DNA of 64,000 nt, from assembly GCA_024752435.1 (NCBI GenBank), contig CP103036.1:1054001-1118000 (forward strand). The letters are read 5' to 3'. The translations under genes and the position numbers were made by a program. The notes under the pieces were generated by a model that was given only the letters and a program-made list of their open reading frames with translations, was not told where the DNA came from and made no database searches. Shown here piece after piece: positions 22,188-34,868 of this stretch (positions within the stretch are counted from its first letter, which is position 1; each line of letters starts with the position of its first letter). This DNA comes from Allantophomopsis cytisporea (lineage: Eukaryota; Ascomycota; Leotiomycetes; Phacidiales; Phacidiaceae).

Positions 22188-24539
22188 GATGCCAAATCGG
22201 CAGTGGGAGGAGGAGGAATGAGTGGCGGGGCGGGGGGCAGTCCTCTTCGTGCTGCGACCCATCAATCGTCATCATCTACTCGAAATAATGGCACAAAGAG
22301 GAAACGCAGTGGCGCTGGATTGGACAGTAGCCCGGGCACAGGACAAGAAGATGATGGTGAAGAAAATGAGAGAAGACGACAACCTGGTGTGAAAAGAGCT
22401 TGCAATGAGTGTAGACAGCAAAAGGTGCGTGAGTCACATCACAGAGAAAAAAAAATTATTCCAAGGAAAACCCCGAAAATTATCCAATTCAGTCCCAATA
22501 ACACTATATCTAACTGATGTATCTATCGCGTATAGTTACGATGCGATGTAGTTCAAGACCCCTTTCAATCGTGTTCTCGATGCAATCGCCTGAAGCTCGA
22601 ATGCAAGATCGAGTCGAATTTCAAGCGTGTAGGAAAGCGAAGTAAACATGCTGAGATGGAAAAGCAAATCGAGAGACTTCGACGCAATCTGCAACGTGCG
22701 CAAGCACAGGGATATGTTGTGGAGGAAGAGCAAGAAGAGATGGATTCTCCGGTGGCAAATGGAATGTATTCGATGAAGAATCAATCTTTTATGGGCTCCG
22801 ATGAGGCAGTTTCATCTCTACTTCACTTGAAGCAAGGCGGCTCTTATAACATACCTAGGGCCGCATACGAACTGGAGACCGTTGGTCTGACTGAAGATAC
22901 TGTGAACAACCTGTTCAATGAATTCTTTGGTCGCTACCATCCTTTTCTCCCATTTCTCAATCCTTCACAACTGCCTGAGCAATACCACCAGCAGTCCCTT
23001 CTCCTTTTCTGGACTATCATTTCTACAGCAGCTCGTCGCTATACTCTCGACCCAGGACTTTTGAACACTCTTACGGGGCCTCTTTCAAGACTGCTGTGGA
23101 CGACTATAGGTGAAGTCCCAAACAATCACTATGTTGTCAAGGCTTTATGCCTGCTCTGTACTTGGCCATTACCAACTAGCACCACCTCAACTGATCCGAC
23201 TCATATTCTGAGCGGAGTTTTGATGAAAACAGCCACTGGGATAGGCCTTCATCGACCAAGTCATACACAAGATTTTTCGAGGGTATCAGTTGACCTAAAT
23301 AAAGAGCAATTACATGACAGAGTAACAACTTGGGCAGTCTGCAATATCGTAGGACAGAGTATTGGCACTGGATATGGACAGCCGGCTTCCACTTTATACG
23401 ACTGGACGCTAGCTGTTCGACCTGGAGAAGAAGGCCCTTTCACCTTATCAGCTGAGCTAGAGGCACGCTTGCAAATCGAGAGATTTTGTGACAAGGTTTC
23501 AAAAGAGATGTACAGTAACGCCAGTGACCCACGAGGCGTCGCAGGAGATGAATTACGAGCGTTGTTGACGCGTGTGTATCGTCGTGAATACGGCGAGCTT
23601 CAAGTATCAATCATGTCCCGCAGTAATCTGTCGCCGATTGTCAATTTACATCTGAAGGCTGCCGGTCTCCATCTAAGACTCTCAGCCTTCTTTGATTCAA
23701 GCACGACCCCTGGATATCGGGAAGATCTTATGGGGTTATGGCGGGCAACTGTCGCTTTCCTTGACCTTGTGTTTGAACTAGATGGCTCTTCCGTCGATTC
23801 CTTGGGAGGCAATTTATTAGCCAATGCAACTAATTACATCTTTCAGATGATCGTCGCTGCCTGCTTTACCCTGCTCAAACTTCTGAGCAGCTTTTTTGCC
23901 ACCGAGATAGATTTCGAGCGTGGTCGCAAGTTATTCCATAACACCATCCAAGCAGTCCGCAGTATGAGTGTCGTCAACAATGACCTCGCCTGGAGGCTCG
24001 CGGAATTAATGGTGCAGATGTGGAATGGCGCAAGAATTGAAGCCAGGTCACAAGCAGGTGGCAATACCGAAATGGATGGTTCTCTGCAACTCAAAGTGCG
24101 GTGTCGTATGAGCATGAGTCTCGTATTCGATTCAATCTGGAGATGGCGAGAGGAATTTCAGGCTCAAGGTCGGGGCAATCTCGAGGGTAAGTGAAGCGCC
24201 GATGCACCTGTAGGCACATATATTGACAAATCGCAAGCAGCCATGAAGAATCCGACAAATCCGGATTCGGCAGCTGAGTCTTCCGCGTCCTCGGCGCACC
24301 TCGATAATACAATAATGACCACGAATGGCCTCCCAGCCGGCATGCAGATGCAACAATCGGGTCTGCAGCCTGGCAATGTGAGTCTCGCGGGATCGGTTAC
24401 CCCGGGAGGCCTCGGAGCAGGATATGGCGAGAGTAATTATGAAGTCTTCGACCCTTTGAACTGGATGCTGGATGGACTGGTCGACTTTCCTTACTCTTAC
24501 GCCGCTGTGCAAGGACTGGAAGCACAAGGCATGAATTGA
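22188..24539 (+). CDS. Zn2Cys6 fungal transcription factor (Leu3/PrtT-like cluster)
   Basis: Exons 22188-22424, 22536-24186 and 24241-24539 encode 728 aa. The first intron (111 nt) splits the zinc cluster after RACNECRQQK. The joined motif has Cys at 72, 75, 82, 92, 95 and 102 (C-x2-C-x6-C-x9-C-x2-C-x6-C). After the linker FKRVGKRSKH comes a short heptad-like dimerisation segment (MEKQIERLRRNL). The middle region is helical, as in the fungal-specific MHR domain. The last exon, after a 54-nt phase-1 intron, encodes an acidic/aromatic tail around FDPLNWMLDGLVDF that looks like an activation region. The N-terminus is Gly/Ser-rich with basic KRKR. The linker resembles the Leu3/PrtT group (amino-acid or protease regulators), but target genes are unknown. 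Confidence 0.9.
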
Positions 24540-24544
24540 TCCTT

Positions 24545-24574
24545 TTCTTTTTTTTTTTTTTTTATAAAAAAAAG
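24545..24574 (+). repeat. Poly(T) run followed by poly(A), downstream of the Zn2Cys6 gene
   Basis: A long T run is followed immediately by TA and an A run just after the stop codon, forming an AT-only inverted repeat. It probably lies in the 3' UTR. Confidence 0.6.
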
Positions 24575-27500
24575 AAACAGAAAAGTACGAAATGAATAAT
24601 ACCCTCGAGAGCATTTGTTTAGCTATAATGAAGAGTACATTCGGGGCGTTTGTAGGTGTAAGGAGATCGGGATTTCGGGACTCCGATCTGGAATAATCTG
24701 AACAAGAATTACATGGTCTTTCGGACATTCACTACCGACAATCATTGTCTCATAATTGCCTGCTGTGCCTTGCCCACACACCTTCCTCAATAGGGATTCC
24801 CTTGAAGTTGGGGGTCATCTTATCACATCATTGTTTGCTGAAAATATTGGTCCCACCTAGGATGCACGAGCCTTCCAATGCTACTCTGCCTGTCACAGCA
24901 AACTGTAGCACGGCAAGCCTCCTTCTTGCACTACCTATGACGAGTCACGCCATGACGGTATTTCTTCAATGCACTCAAGACATTCGCACTCATAACTCCA
25001 TTTGAAGGAGCGTTGCCAAGCGACAGCGATCAATGCAAAGAAAAAGCAAAAGAGTAAAGAGAACATGAATCGGGTGTGGATCAAGGAGCATCTCATCTAC
25101 ATAGTAGACAGCCAATGAACCAGACGATTTCTTCCGATAAATGTTTCAGTCTTTCCGTATAGACTTGCAGTTTTCGAACGTACAAGTTGTGGATACATTG
25201 AGAATAAGCTCAAAAATCATTACCTCTTTAAGTAAAACTCGGTGGAGAGGGCGTAAAATCGCTTGATGTCTTGGGGACGTGCGGTCATTCTCAGGCCGTT
25301 GCTCTACTTACAAACGCTTCTCTACCGGCGCGACGTAGTGGGACTGTCTCAAACTCATCCTGTCAGACGCTTGTCTACCGGCTAGATCGGCGTTAACGGC
25401 GGATGTTCGTTTGTTAGTATCAGGCTGTGTGGTTATGGCGCCATGGAGGATAGAAGGGTGGAAGGACGGGATGGGGGGCTGCGAAATGGAGTCTGCGGAA
25501 GGGAGAGAAGGGAGCGATGGAAGGGAAAGACTACGGATCGACTGATTAATGGGGGAAGCCATGGAAGCTTCCGAAAGGGCCCCCAAAGACAATTTGTAAG
25601 AGACAAAGCCGTTGTTGGACGATACGGCACAGAATCGATCTGTTAGCCGTTCGCTGATCATGGACCGAGCCGAAAGGTAATGTGCCAACATCTTTAGGGT
25701 CATTGTGCCGGTCTGGCGAATGGGCCAATAAGTGTGCTTTAAGAAGCGCCCTGAGCTGCCACCGCTTGTCCGCGCATACATAGGCAGAAAGAGTTCACCG
25801 GCGTGACAGGCGTGACAGGCACTGCCTTGACAGTGGGCTACTATGAGAATGACTGACCATTTCGTCTCTTCTTTCCCATCTCACCCCTTTCTCGAAGATT
25901 TGCATAATTTGTGGTATGAGCTTGCATGCTTCTCACTTGATGCACCTTTCAGCCAAGGCGACCAGAAACGGAGTTCCAGTGAAGGGATTATCAAGAAAGA
26001 AAACATGGACATGGACTAGGGTCGAGGCGCATATCTGAACCTTTACCTTGCCATTTACACGCAATGCAGCCGTTGGACGCAGATCATTTCAGTCACGTTT
26101 TTGGTGCGTTTTTGTTTTGCTAACAAATGGTGCTAGTCTAGCATTTTTCCTCCGTTTTCGCTTGAGCCTGCACAGGCTCTCTCTTGTCCATGAAAGTGAC
26201 GCTTCATGCCTAACTGAGACTGTGACCTTCTGGACTACAGCGAATACCCTGCCGGCGACCGAACTCAAAGTAGCATAGCACCGCATTCTGCCTTATGGCG
26301 ACGAGAACGATAACCACATCAATCCCTGATAAGTAAATATCCACAAGGGCAGCAATGGTCAAGTCGCCGAGGCGTGTAATTGTGGGCGTCTTCTGATCGT
26401 CTGCTGGCCATCTGGTCGCCTGACTGGCCTTTTGGTCGTCTACTGGTCGTCTGTCCGAGTTGGAGTTGGTTATTGTTGTTGGGCTGTAGACAATCTTCAT
26501 GGTCCTCTTCCGCGTACTACTGAAAAGATGCGTGTGTTGAGTGTCAGTCTGCACACTACAGCTGCAGCTCTCGCACATTCTTCACACTCTCTGCAAGCGC
26601 GCGGATCTAAAACTCAACGACTCACAAGGCTCCCTACGCCCCATGCGTCGTCCGTTAATGTATGCCTGTGACTGGTCCGGATGCTGGTGAGTGCAGCAGT
26701 GGGCTGTTCGAATGTGCATCCATATCCGTGTTCGTAGAACCTCAATACCATGGAGTCGGGTTCGATCGCGGCTCCTACTGCCTCTGACAATTGCCGTCGA
26801 GTCATCTTTCTTCTGAGCAATTACATGGTGGTTGCCTGCTAACTGTCACGGCTAATCGAAAATTTCCTCATTGAACAGAATGGTTGTTTGTAATTTGAAT
26901 GCATGATTCTTGCAACCGGCGAGGGAGGCAGCTGCTTGGAAATCGTGTCCCCCCTTGGTGCTTTCATTCCTTTGATTCCCGAAGTGACTCTGACGTTGGA
27001 AGTGTTACTTGGAGCATCGCCGTGACCGTGTTTGTGACCGTGGCCATGCCCATGAAGAAAGAAGAGAAAACTGACATCCGCCTCATCCTAAGCCAAGGCA
27101 ACATCAATCGGCATTTCCAATATTACCAAAGTATATTCACTGACCGTAACAAAACGTGATTCATACTCCGTTCTTCTGAGCATATCGCTTTAACTTACTC
27201 CGAATGCACAAGTATTTTCTGATGAGGACGGGGTACTCTTCGTACTCCAACGTATGGAAGATGTACATCTGACTGGATTGAAGTACTACGAAGCGGATGG
27301 GGCGATGGGGGCCACGGCTGGGGGGCCGAAGCAATCGAGGCGACGGCTTCGTGTTCGCTGTCCCTACACTGCCGTGATCACAGGTACATGCCCCCCAGAA
27401 CTCCATCCACAAAGCACTCCCGCCCGTAGTCACTCCCGTCCAGCTGGTCCTCGCGTCTGCGCCTCTACGCTGCTTCTGGTGTGCTCCGCAATGGATATGG

Positions 27501-28955
27501 AGGCTTTCTTCCGGCATCTAACCGTAGGCGACATATACCGTGGAGAACTCATGAAAAAGCGTCAAGGAACATGCCTGGAGATAGCCCCGGAGATGTCCAG
27601 GGGGCTGCTCTAATGTAGCACACCTGTACCCCGTAGAGTATGTATCTTCACAATTGTCAATTTGAATGCATGCTCCATAACATTTCTCAGCAAGGTGGGC
27701 TTGGAAAGATTGTCCGTCGTATTGTTGTCAGGCTGGAGGTTGGTGTTGTTGTCGTTCTGTTGTCGTTGTCTGTTGTCTTTTGACCACTTTGAGCGATACA
27801 AGCACAAATAAGCTGGTGATTGTGGTGGAGATGACTAGTATGACATGGGCGCTTGTGAGCGTCTGCACATGCAAACGCCCAGCACCATCGTCCTAGTATT
27901 GTCGAGTATCGTCAAATCTGCGCTCATCTGCGCCCATTTCCGCACAACGCACGACCTTCACTTACGACCGGGCAACCTCCGCATTCATACTCCTTGTTCT
28001 CGCTCATGGTCTCACCTTGTACAGTCCTCTACATACCTTGTGTGCTTGTTTGGTCGTACTCGAAAAGTCCTTGTACTCGTCCTGGTAGTCCTTGTAGGTA
28101 CCTCCTTGTACCTCCTCGCTCTAGCATGTTCATATGCCTATCCATTCTGCAAGAACGACGCTTCTTATGGCCTTTTGTGGCCTCTTGAACCAGTATCGTA
28201 AGCCTATGTAGTGTTCGTATGTATGTACATTGTATTGTACATCCCCCATCATCTCCATAACCCCCCTCCCCCCCTCCCCCTTCCCCTTCCCCTTCCTTTT
28301 CGCCTATCAATCAAATGACAAGCAACATTCTTCTCCAGACACTCACTTGTCGTCGTTCTTGTCACCCTCGTTACTCACTCATCACCTTCAGCATACATGC
28401 TCGTTTGATTTCTCTCATATTCCCAGGCGGCTAATTGTGCATGTTGTCATTCCCTGGCTAGGTCAAGCTTGGACTGTCCCCTTCGCATGTAACTAGGCCG
28501 CTATGTCGGTCACCGAGGCTGCGCTCAAGCAGTGCATTTGATGGTCTGCGAGAACTTATAGGTTACTGCTGGCAGAGTATGAAGTATCTCAAATTCCTCG
28601 ACCTCACACCGCCACAGGACGAGGCTGCCTTTCGAAGAAATATCACACAGAAGTTGTTTGTCTCTGCCTAAATCTTTCATCTCGAGTGTTGTATCTTATT
28701 CAGTATGTGAGGCAGATTTACAAGTCTACCTTGCTTGCCTCTGAAAAAAAAAAGTTCATTCGAGAGGATATATTAATTGCCGTCTACTTCGACTTGCTGG
28801 ATGATGAGCTACATACAGTATCACCATTCAGAATTCAACTTACAACCTTTATAACTTTACTCTGGGGGGCTCATTGTTTTTTGTTATCTTCTGTTCTGCG
28901 TTCATCTCTGCGAGCATCATCCAACCAAAACATATATCAATCATTTTAGTCCACG
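24575..28955. other. 4.4-kb gene-poor region
   Basis: Open frames of 60-157 codons occur, but they lack ATG starts or show low-complexity translations and have no splice-linked continuation. The segment 28020-28120 is rich in GTAC-containing words. The end is the promoter of the Myb-like gene. Confidence 0.5.
28257..28297. repeat. C/T-only polypyrimidine tract
   Basis: About 40 nt of C runs separated by one or two T. Such mirror-like tracts can adopt triplex DNA. It lies about 650 nt upstream of the Myb-like gene. Confidence 0.75.
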
Positions 28956-30262
28956 ATGGGAGATCAATACCAAAGTCACCCTGACCAAGATCGCCCTGAC
29001 CAGAACAATCTTTACCTTTATACCACACAGGGTGATTGGACACCTCATAGCGCCGTAAGATTCCTCATAACTCGTGGCTGTGAGACAAAGAAAGTTGACG
29101 AATCTCAGGTGTCATCTTTCAACTACCAACTTAACGTCGATTCTTCCCTCATAACACCTATCTCAATGCCCACACAGTCACCAGTTTCTCAAGGGCGGCC
29201 TCCGATCATTCATTCACGCCGCAGTCCCAATGATCCAACATATCAGCCAATGTACCTTACCACCAACCAGCAACCACGCTCTCATACGGCAGAGGATACT
29301 TCGTTTTCAGTCTCTCCATACGTTCATCTCTCTCCGCAGCCAGATCCACCAACGCCTTACTTTGGATCCTTTGGCGTCTCTGGGCCAGCTACTACATACT
29401 CCCATCCACCTCCTCCTGATATCAACAGGCAAGCTCCCATTCTTTCTGAGCCTCGACCACGAAATCGACAGTCTTATGATAGCTCTATGTATCAGCATCA
29501 GCCCACAACTCCGCAGCACAATATCTATCACCAGCAGTCGCCACAAAGCGGGTCACAAGCAGCTTGGTTAATGCATGAGCAGCCTACTGGGCAAGAAGCT
29601 CTTTATGAGTCGTATACGACCATTCCACCGCGACAGTCCGTTAGCGACACATCGGCTAGTATGTCCATACATACTTCGGACAACGAAGAGGAGGATAGTT
29701 TGGAAGGCATCGATGAGGTTTCGAAACTACTGCTCACTCTGAAGCAAGAAGGGCACCCTTGGAAGGAAATCGCGAGGATCTACGCGGAGAAGACTGGAAG
29801 CCCAAAGAAGGTGGCCGCGCTGCAGATGGCGCTCAACAGACTACAGAAGAAAATCAAAGCCATGAATGAGCGAGATGTAAGTCATATTTTCATTGATATC
29901 TTGGGTTTTATAATGAGATGCCTCGGCGAGAAGTCAATTCGTCTTCATAATTCCATGGATATTACTCTCATTTGTTCTATCGGACTGTATTTCCTTCAAA
30001 GAAAAAAGAAGACTGATCTAACCAGGCCCCAGCGGTAAAACACTCCCTTGAGTCCTTGAAAGCGAGCAAGGGGCGCTTCATATCTGCACAGATACTGGAT
30101 TACGGAAGTGGGTATGAATTCTGGGATCCTCCTAGTTGCGGAATCAAATGGGAAGATGTTTCGTATGGGCATGAGTATTATAAGGGGCCAACTACGGGGC
30201 TTGGAAAACGGAACAGGAAGAATATCGGAGTTACTCCGAGAAAGAGATCGCGTGGGAACTGA
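28956..30262 (+). CDS. Myb/SANT-like helix-turn-helix protein of unknown function
   Basis: Exons 28956-29876 and 30026-30262 encode 385 aa, with a phase-0 intron of 149 nt (GTAAGT...CCAG). Residues 1-230 are Pro/Gln/Ser-rich and disordered. An acidic patch (NEEEDSLEGIDE) precedes a compact helical segment (about 253-303) with WKEIARIYAEKTG, the three-helix pattern of fungal Myb-like DNA-binding proteins. The tail is basic (GKRNRKN, TPRKRSRG), a likely nuclear signal. It is probably a nuclear DNA- or chromatin-binding protein; the target is unknown. Segment 29055-29108 has GTAAGA...CTCAG ends, is 54 nt long and has no stop, so it may be an intron that can be spliced or retained without frame change. 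Confidence 0.8.
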
Positions 30263-33200
30263 GTATACATACATGAATAAACCTGTTACTCTGGGCAGAC
30301 CATAGGGATTAGGACCGTATTTTCTTGTACATAATTTTGTTCTTTGTGTTTGAAGCGTTGTTTCTTTTGTCGTCGATTTAGTTTCTATTATTGTTGTTTT
30401 TCATTCTTCTGGTCTCCTCAATATTGGCATTTTGTGAACCATGGTTCGCACCCACCTTCCTTACTTGTTATGGGCTTATAATTTCACCGGTTTTCCACTC
30501 ATATAGACTTCTAATCTGTTCTATGGTCTGTAGTGGAATTCGCGGAAACGGAATCCGTACCGTCTTCGATCCTCTCGTGGATTGACTCAAAATTGTGGTC
30601 TAACTACCTATGCCGGGGTTTCCCTGAGTCAAGGATTTAAGGGACCATCTAACCTACGCTTTGTGCCGAACCATTTGATTAGAAACGGTCGAAACTCAGA
30701 GACTTCGCATGGTCGAAATTGTGTTACCGGGTGATGCCAGTTGCGCTTAATTCCAAGCTTGTTGGGTTTGCGTACGCAAATACATACGCAGCAGAGTAGA
30801 ACAATGGATCATCTAGAAGATCATATCAACTCTACCGCAGAGTTTGAAATCCCTTTTTACATGACCTGAAAGTGCCTCCATGTTCTAACGACGTCAACTT
30901 CGTCAACTTTGAGACTGCTTTCTTTCAGGAGTAAACAATCCTACCACACTCGGCATAATTTAGGCCCTTTGACGCACAAGTCTGCTTTCAACCATTATGT
31001 TGCATATGAACGTCGCTCAAATGTTGCACACGTCATTCTTGCATAAACCCCCTCTTCTGTACTCTGCCTTGGCAGGGAGACCTTTCAACAAACGGGGTAT
31101 GTAGGAAGGGCGCTCCTGTGCATGTTCTCTGGCAGCCCGCATGAGTTTTCAATCACATGATCCAACACCAACAGAATACATTTGGTAGTTTCGAAGAATC
31201 TGGGACACCAATGTGCAGATCACCTATCTATGACAGACGCTGACACAATCTTTGTTAGTGCCTGGCACTAACAATACATCAAAGGCGAATAAAAAAAGAC
31301 AAGACGCTCAAGCTATGCATTTGCCTACCCTCGGGCAGAATAGGAGCAATTGAGATGCCCATATGAGTTACGACGATGGCAGCAGAACGGAAAAGCCACC
31401 GTTGCTCCCGCTGATATTTCGTTGTACGCAAGTCGCCGAGTACTGGCGCTCTCCATGGGAAAACCATGCTGGTTCAGCTTGGGAGACCCTCATTGACAGC
31501 CGTGTTACAGGGATCATCCCAGCAAAAAAACTGGTCTCTGCAAAATTGTGACAACAGGGTGTTTGCCATCAACTATCAGTGTCTCCAGAACCCTGTTCCA
31601 TGTCTATCTTAGGTGCCAATGTCACACCGGAAACTCTTCGCCGGACTTCACTTTGAGAAGGAGTACGGAGTCGTAAGAACGTTAGCCTCGCTTTCAAGAG
31701 GTGCCGCTGCTGATTTCGCGCATTTGCCGGCGACAATGCAGGCTCTTCTTAGTGGGCACGGTCAATGGACTTGAGATCGAAAACAGCAGATCATTCTGAG
31801 GTCTGAGCTGATCCAATACCGGGAATACTGCGTCGATTTACTCATGGAGGCCGAGGACAGCTTGCTGGTTTTGACTCGCGGAGAATACTCCATCATTGAC
31901 ACATTGGTCTTGCAAGTCATCTAATGGGAATTCAATCAAGTATGTTTAACACAGAAATCCTTCCGTTGATGAAGTCGATTATTGGAGTCCTGAGCAAAGT
32001 GGCAAACAAATTCCACCTTGCTAATGCCGCCGACATACATAATTCAGTACCTAAATCCAACCTCAAATTCACAATGCCTGATCCATGATGTACAGGTAAT
32101 TACACCGATAGCTAGCTTTGAGAGTCTCTTCGATACATGCCAACGCGAGCCGACATTGTGAGCGAGTCACTAGGCGTACTCCTGAATCGGGGAAAATGTG
32201 GCGAAATGGTGAGTTGAGGCTGAGCCTGGGAAGACCCATGCCTAAGCAAAATCAACACTGTTAATGACTAAATGATAACTACAAAAGTGTCACAGCAGCC
32301 GATGACGCTCTTTAATTAGTAGTGGGTTCATCATCTCATCCACTTTGTAAAGACAGTAGGCTTGAAAGGTACTCGCTTCATCCAGTAGAGTCCAAACTTT
32401 AAAACTCTTGATATCAAGATCGCCTATCAACCATGTAGACCGACCTTGATGACAACGAATACTTCTTAAAGAATATCCTCTTTGTAATTACGCTGGTGGA
32501 ATATGCCACAGTTCAACTTGTTTCTGTAAGCAAGGATAGATAGCATTCATTGTATGTGACGATCCATTGAATATGCTGCTGAGAACATCACGAAAGTGCA
32601 ATCTCTTTGCAGCTGACTACCTGGGTGTATCGCAGAGATGTGGAGTATTTCGGGAACTCTACGGAAGCTACCCACTGGTATGAGAAGTTAGGAGTTAGCA
32701 ACAAGTGATAACGATGTATTAAAACGTATAATGTTCCGAATTGTGGAGTATATGAAAGAAGACAGTCTCGATAGGTTATTGATCAACGAAGATCCTCTGA
32801 GAGATTGATTGATCGAACCTCTTCAGAGTTGCGAATGATTACATGTTCATGATGAAACTTCGAACTCATTTTCTTTTGCCTAGTTCTTTCATTCCATTAT
32901 TCAAGATGCGGTAAAGTATGTAAGATCCTGAAATAGTCTTCGTGGAAGAACTACAGATGAATCGTTATATCATTCGTTGTATCATGATCTTGACGCATTC
33001 CCAGAAGAACTTTTCAATTCTCTGTACGAAGTATTCTAATACATCTTCTGGTGAGAAACGATGAATTCCTTAGTAGTCGATTTCTAAAAGTCAATAACGC
33101 GTCAAGTATAGTTGGATGGGAAGGTACTCCGGAATTGTTTAGCACACACCAGAGCCTTTTCAGGGTTGTCTCCACATTTCAGAGGCTACTAACCCCTCAT

Positions 33201-34868
33201 AATAAGCTATAGACAAGATACCACGGGCCGCAAATGCAGATGTTGGTTTTCGAGTTGATAAGCAAGATCTAATGACTAGCGTGGACATGCCATTGTGGTC
33301 AAGTAAGCACTATTAGGGAAGGATGTCCTTGAATCGTCTTGAGCTGAATGGGGCGCCATGCAGTAAACCTGTGCTGCAACGACATTAAGACCAAAGTATC
33401 TGCAACCAAAAACTGGTGTTTATACCCCTGATGCCGAAAACTTTGCTGTGGGCAAGGTAGCAGTTTGTGGTGTGAAATCACAGCCCACGAACTTCTACTT
33501 CAAGCATGGTTGGTATCATTCAAAAGCAGGATATAGGACGCGGGGACACGTTCACTGGGATCTAAGCGCTTGCGGGTGATGCCTTCGTTCTTACTGTCAT
33601 ACACTAAATGATATCTGATGTATAGCAATCATCTGTCTATCTACAGAGACAAGGAGACTTAGCCTAGATAACAGATATTGGAGGGGTATTTGCCAACCAA
33701 CAATATGTGTTACTGGTCGCCTATTATAAGTGAGATAGTGTAGAAATGCCATCAAGTTTGATGTCTTCGCCGTAATTTGCAATCCATAATGTTAGAGTCT
33801 CGTCAGCAGGGCCAGGGACTGATAAGCTTCCACCCTTCATAAATTGGTTTATTCAAGGAAATCTTGAATATTGAGTGCTTGAGGTCCCACAGTAAGAGCT
33901 ATAAGAAAAGAGAAACGGCTAACTCCTCATAAGGAATCTCAAGACACATTGTTGTTGACGGAGATCATAAATATATACTGTTTTAAATTGTATCAACACT
34001 TGATACCTTATAGAAAGACAAAATGTTCATCTTAAGATACTCGACAAACTCTAGCTAAATCTCTCATAAAAAATAAACAGGAACCAATCTTGAACATTCA
34101 AGGTATTCAAGTCAGAACTTTATTTCCCATCCACAATGAGGTTTGGATATCAATCTGAAAGTCTTCGAGAATTCTGTTATCGCAAATAGCCTGCTAAATG
34201 TTTGGGTTTTGTTATATTGTGCACCCATACCAAGTTGGTATAACACAACCCAGAATTGCGTCTACAATTTGTCTTCTCTGGAAACTATCAACGGAAAAGG
34301 TGGCTTTGCGACCGCAAACCGATGGGAACAGTGAGAGCAAAGTTATTGTGGAGTATTGACAGGACTTGGAACCTTGAAGCGTTATTGAAGGCTTCCTGTA
34401 TAGACAGCAATACCTGCCCATCAAATCGATCTTGAAATTGCTTCAAAAGATTCTACAGACAGGTCATATAAGTACATAACGCATCTATGGCTCAAACAAT
34501 GATTCTGAGCTATATCATCACCCTTCGCGTCTTTATTGGCATCCCTGTCATCTTTCAAGTCATCGTTGTCATAATATGGATGATCGTTGGAATTTTCCAT
34601 TGAGAGTGGCACTATGAGCCTTGTAAAATCATGCTTCTTTTTTGAACGGGTGAATGTCAGTTGCAATGAACAAAAGAATAATATAACAACAAAGAGGCTT
34701 ACTTAAAATCATTGAAGCCCTAAGTAGTCTAATATCTAATTTCTAGACTGAATATTCTGACATAAAACACTTTTCACAATAGAACTTATACTAACACATT
34801 ATGGAAGCCCCAATACCCAGCAACCCTATGTCCCCTCATTGCCAACTCTAATCCATTCCTATATGTTA
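30263..34868. other. 4.6-kb region without an intact gene, possible coding relics
   Basis: No long frame exists on either strand. Between about 31775 and 32270, several protein-like open stretches of 40-50 codons follow one another in shifting frames (31775-31921, 31942-32085, then two more), separated by stops or frame changes. Another lies at about 32440-32530. This is what a decayed gene looks like, but I cannot name the family. Base composition is only moderately AT-rich, so heavy repeat-induced mutation is not evident. No terminal repeats were seen. Confidence 0.35.

Noticed and set aside
25308..25781. 157-codon minus-strand frame
   Set aside because: It is Ser/Pro repetitive in part, has no recognisable domain and has no flanking splice-compatible exon. 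I left it as non-coding.
26731..26790. Possible tRNA T-arm (GGGTTCGATC)
   Set aside because: The flanking stem bases do not pair and no A-box or acceptor stem lies at the right distance.
30263..34868. RIP-mutated transposon filling the gene gap
   Set aside because: The base composition is only moderately AT-rich, and I saw no terminal repeats or transposase/reverse-transcriptase motifs, so a transposon label is not supported.
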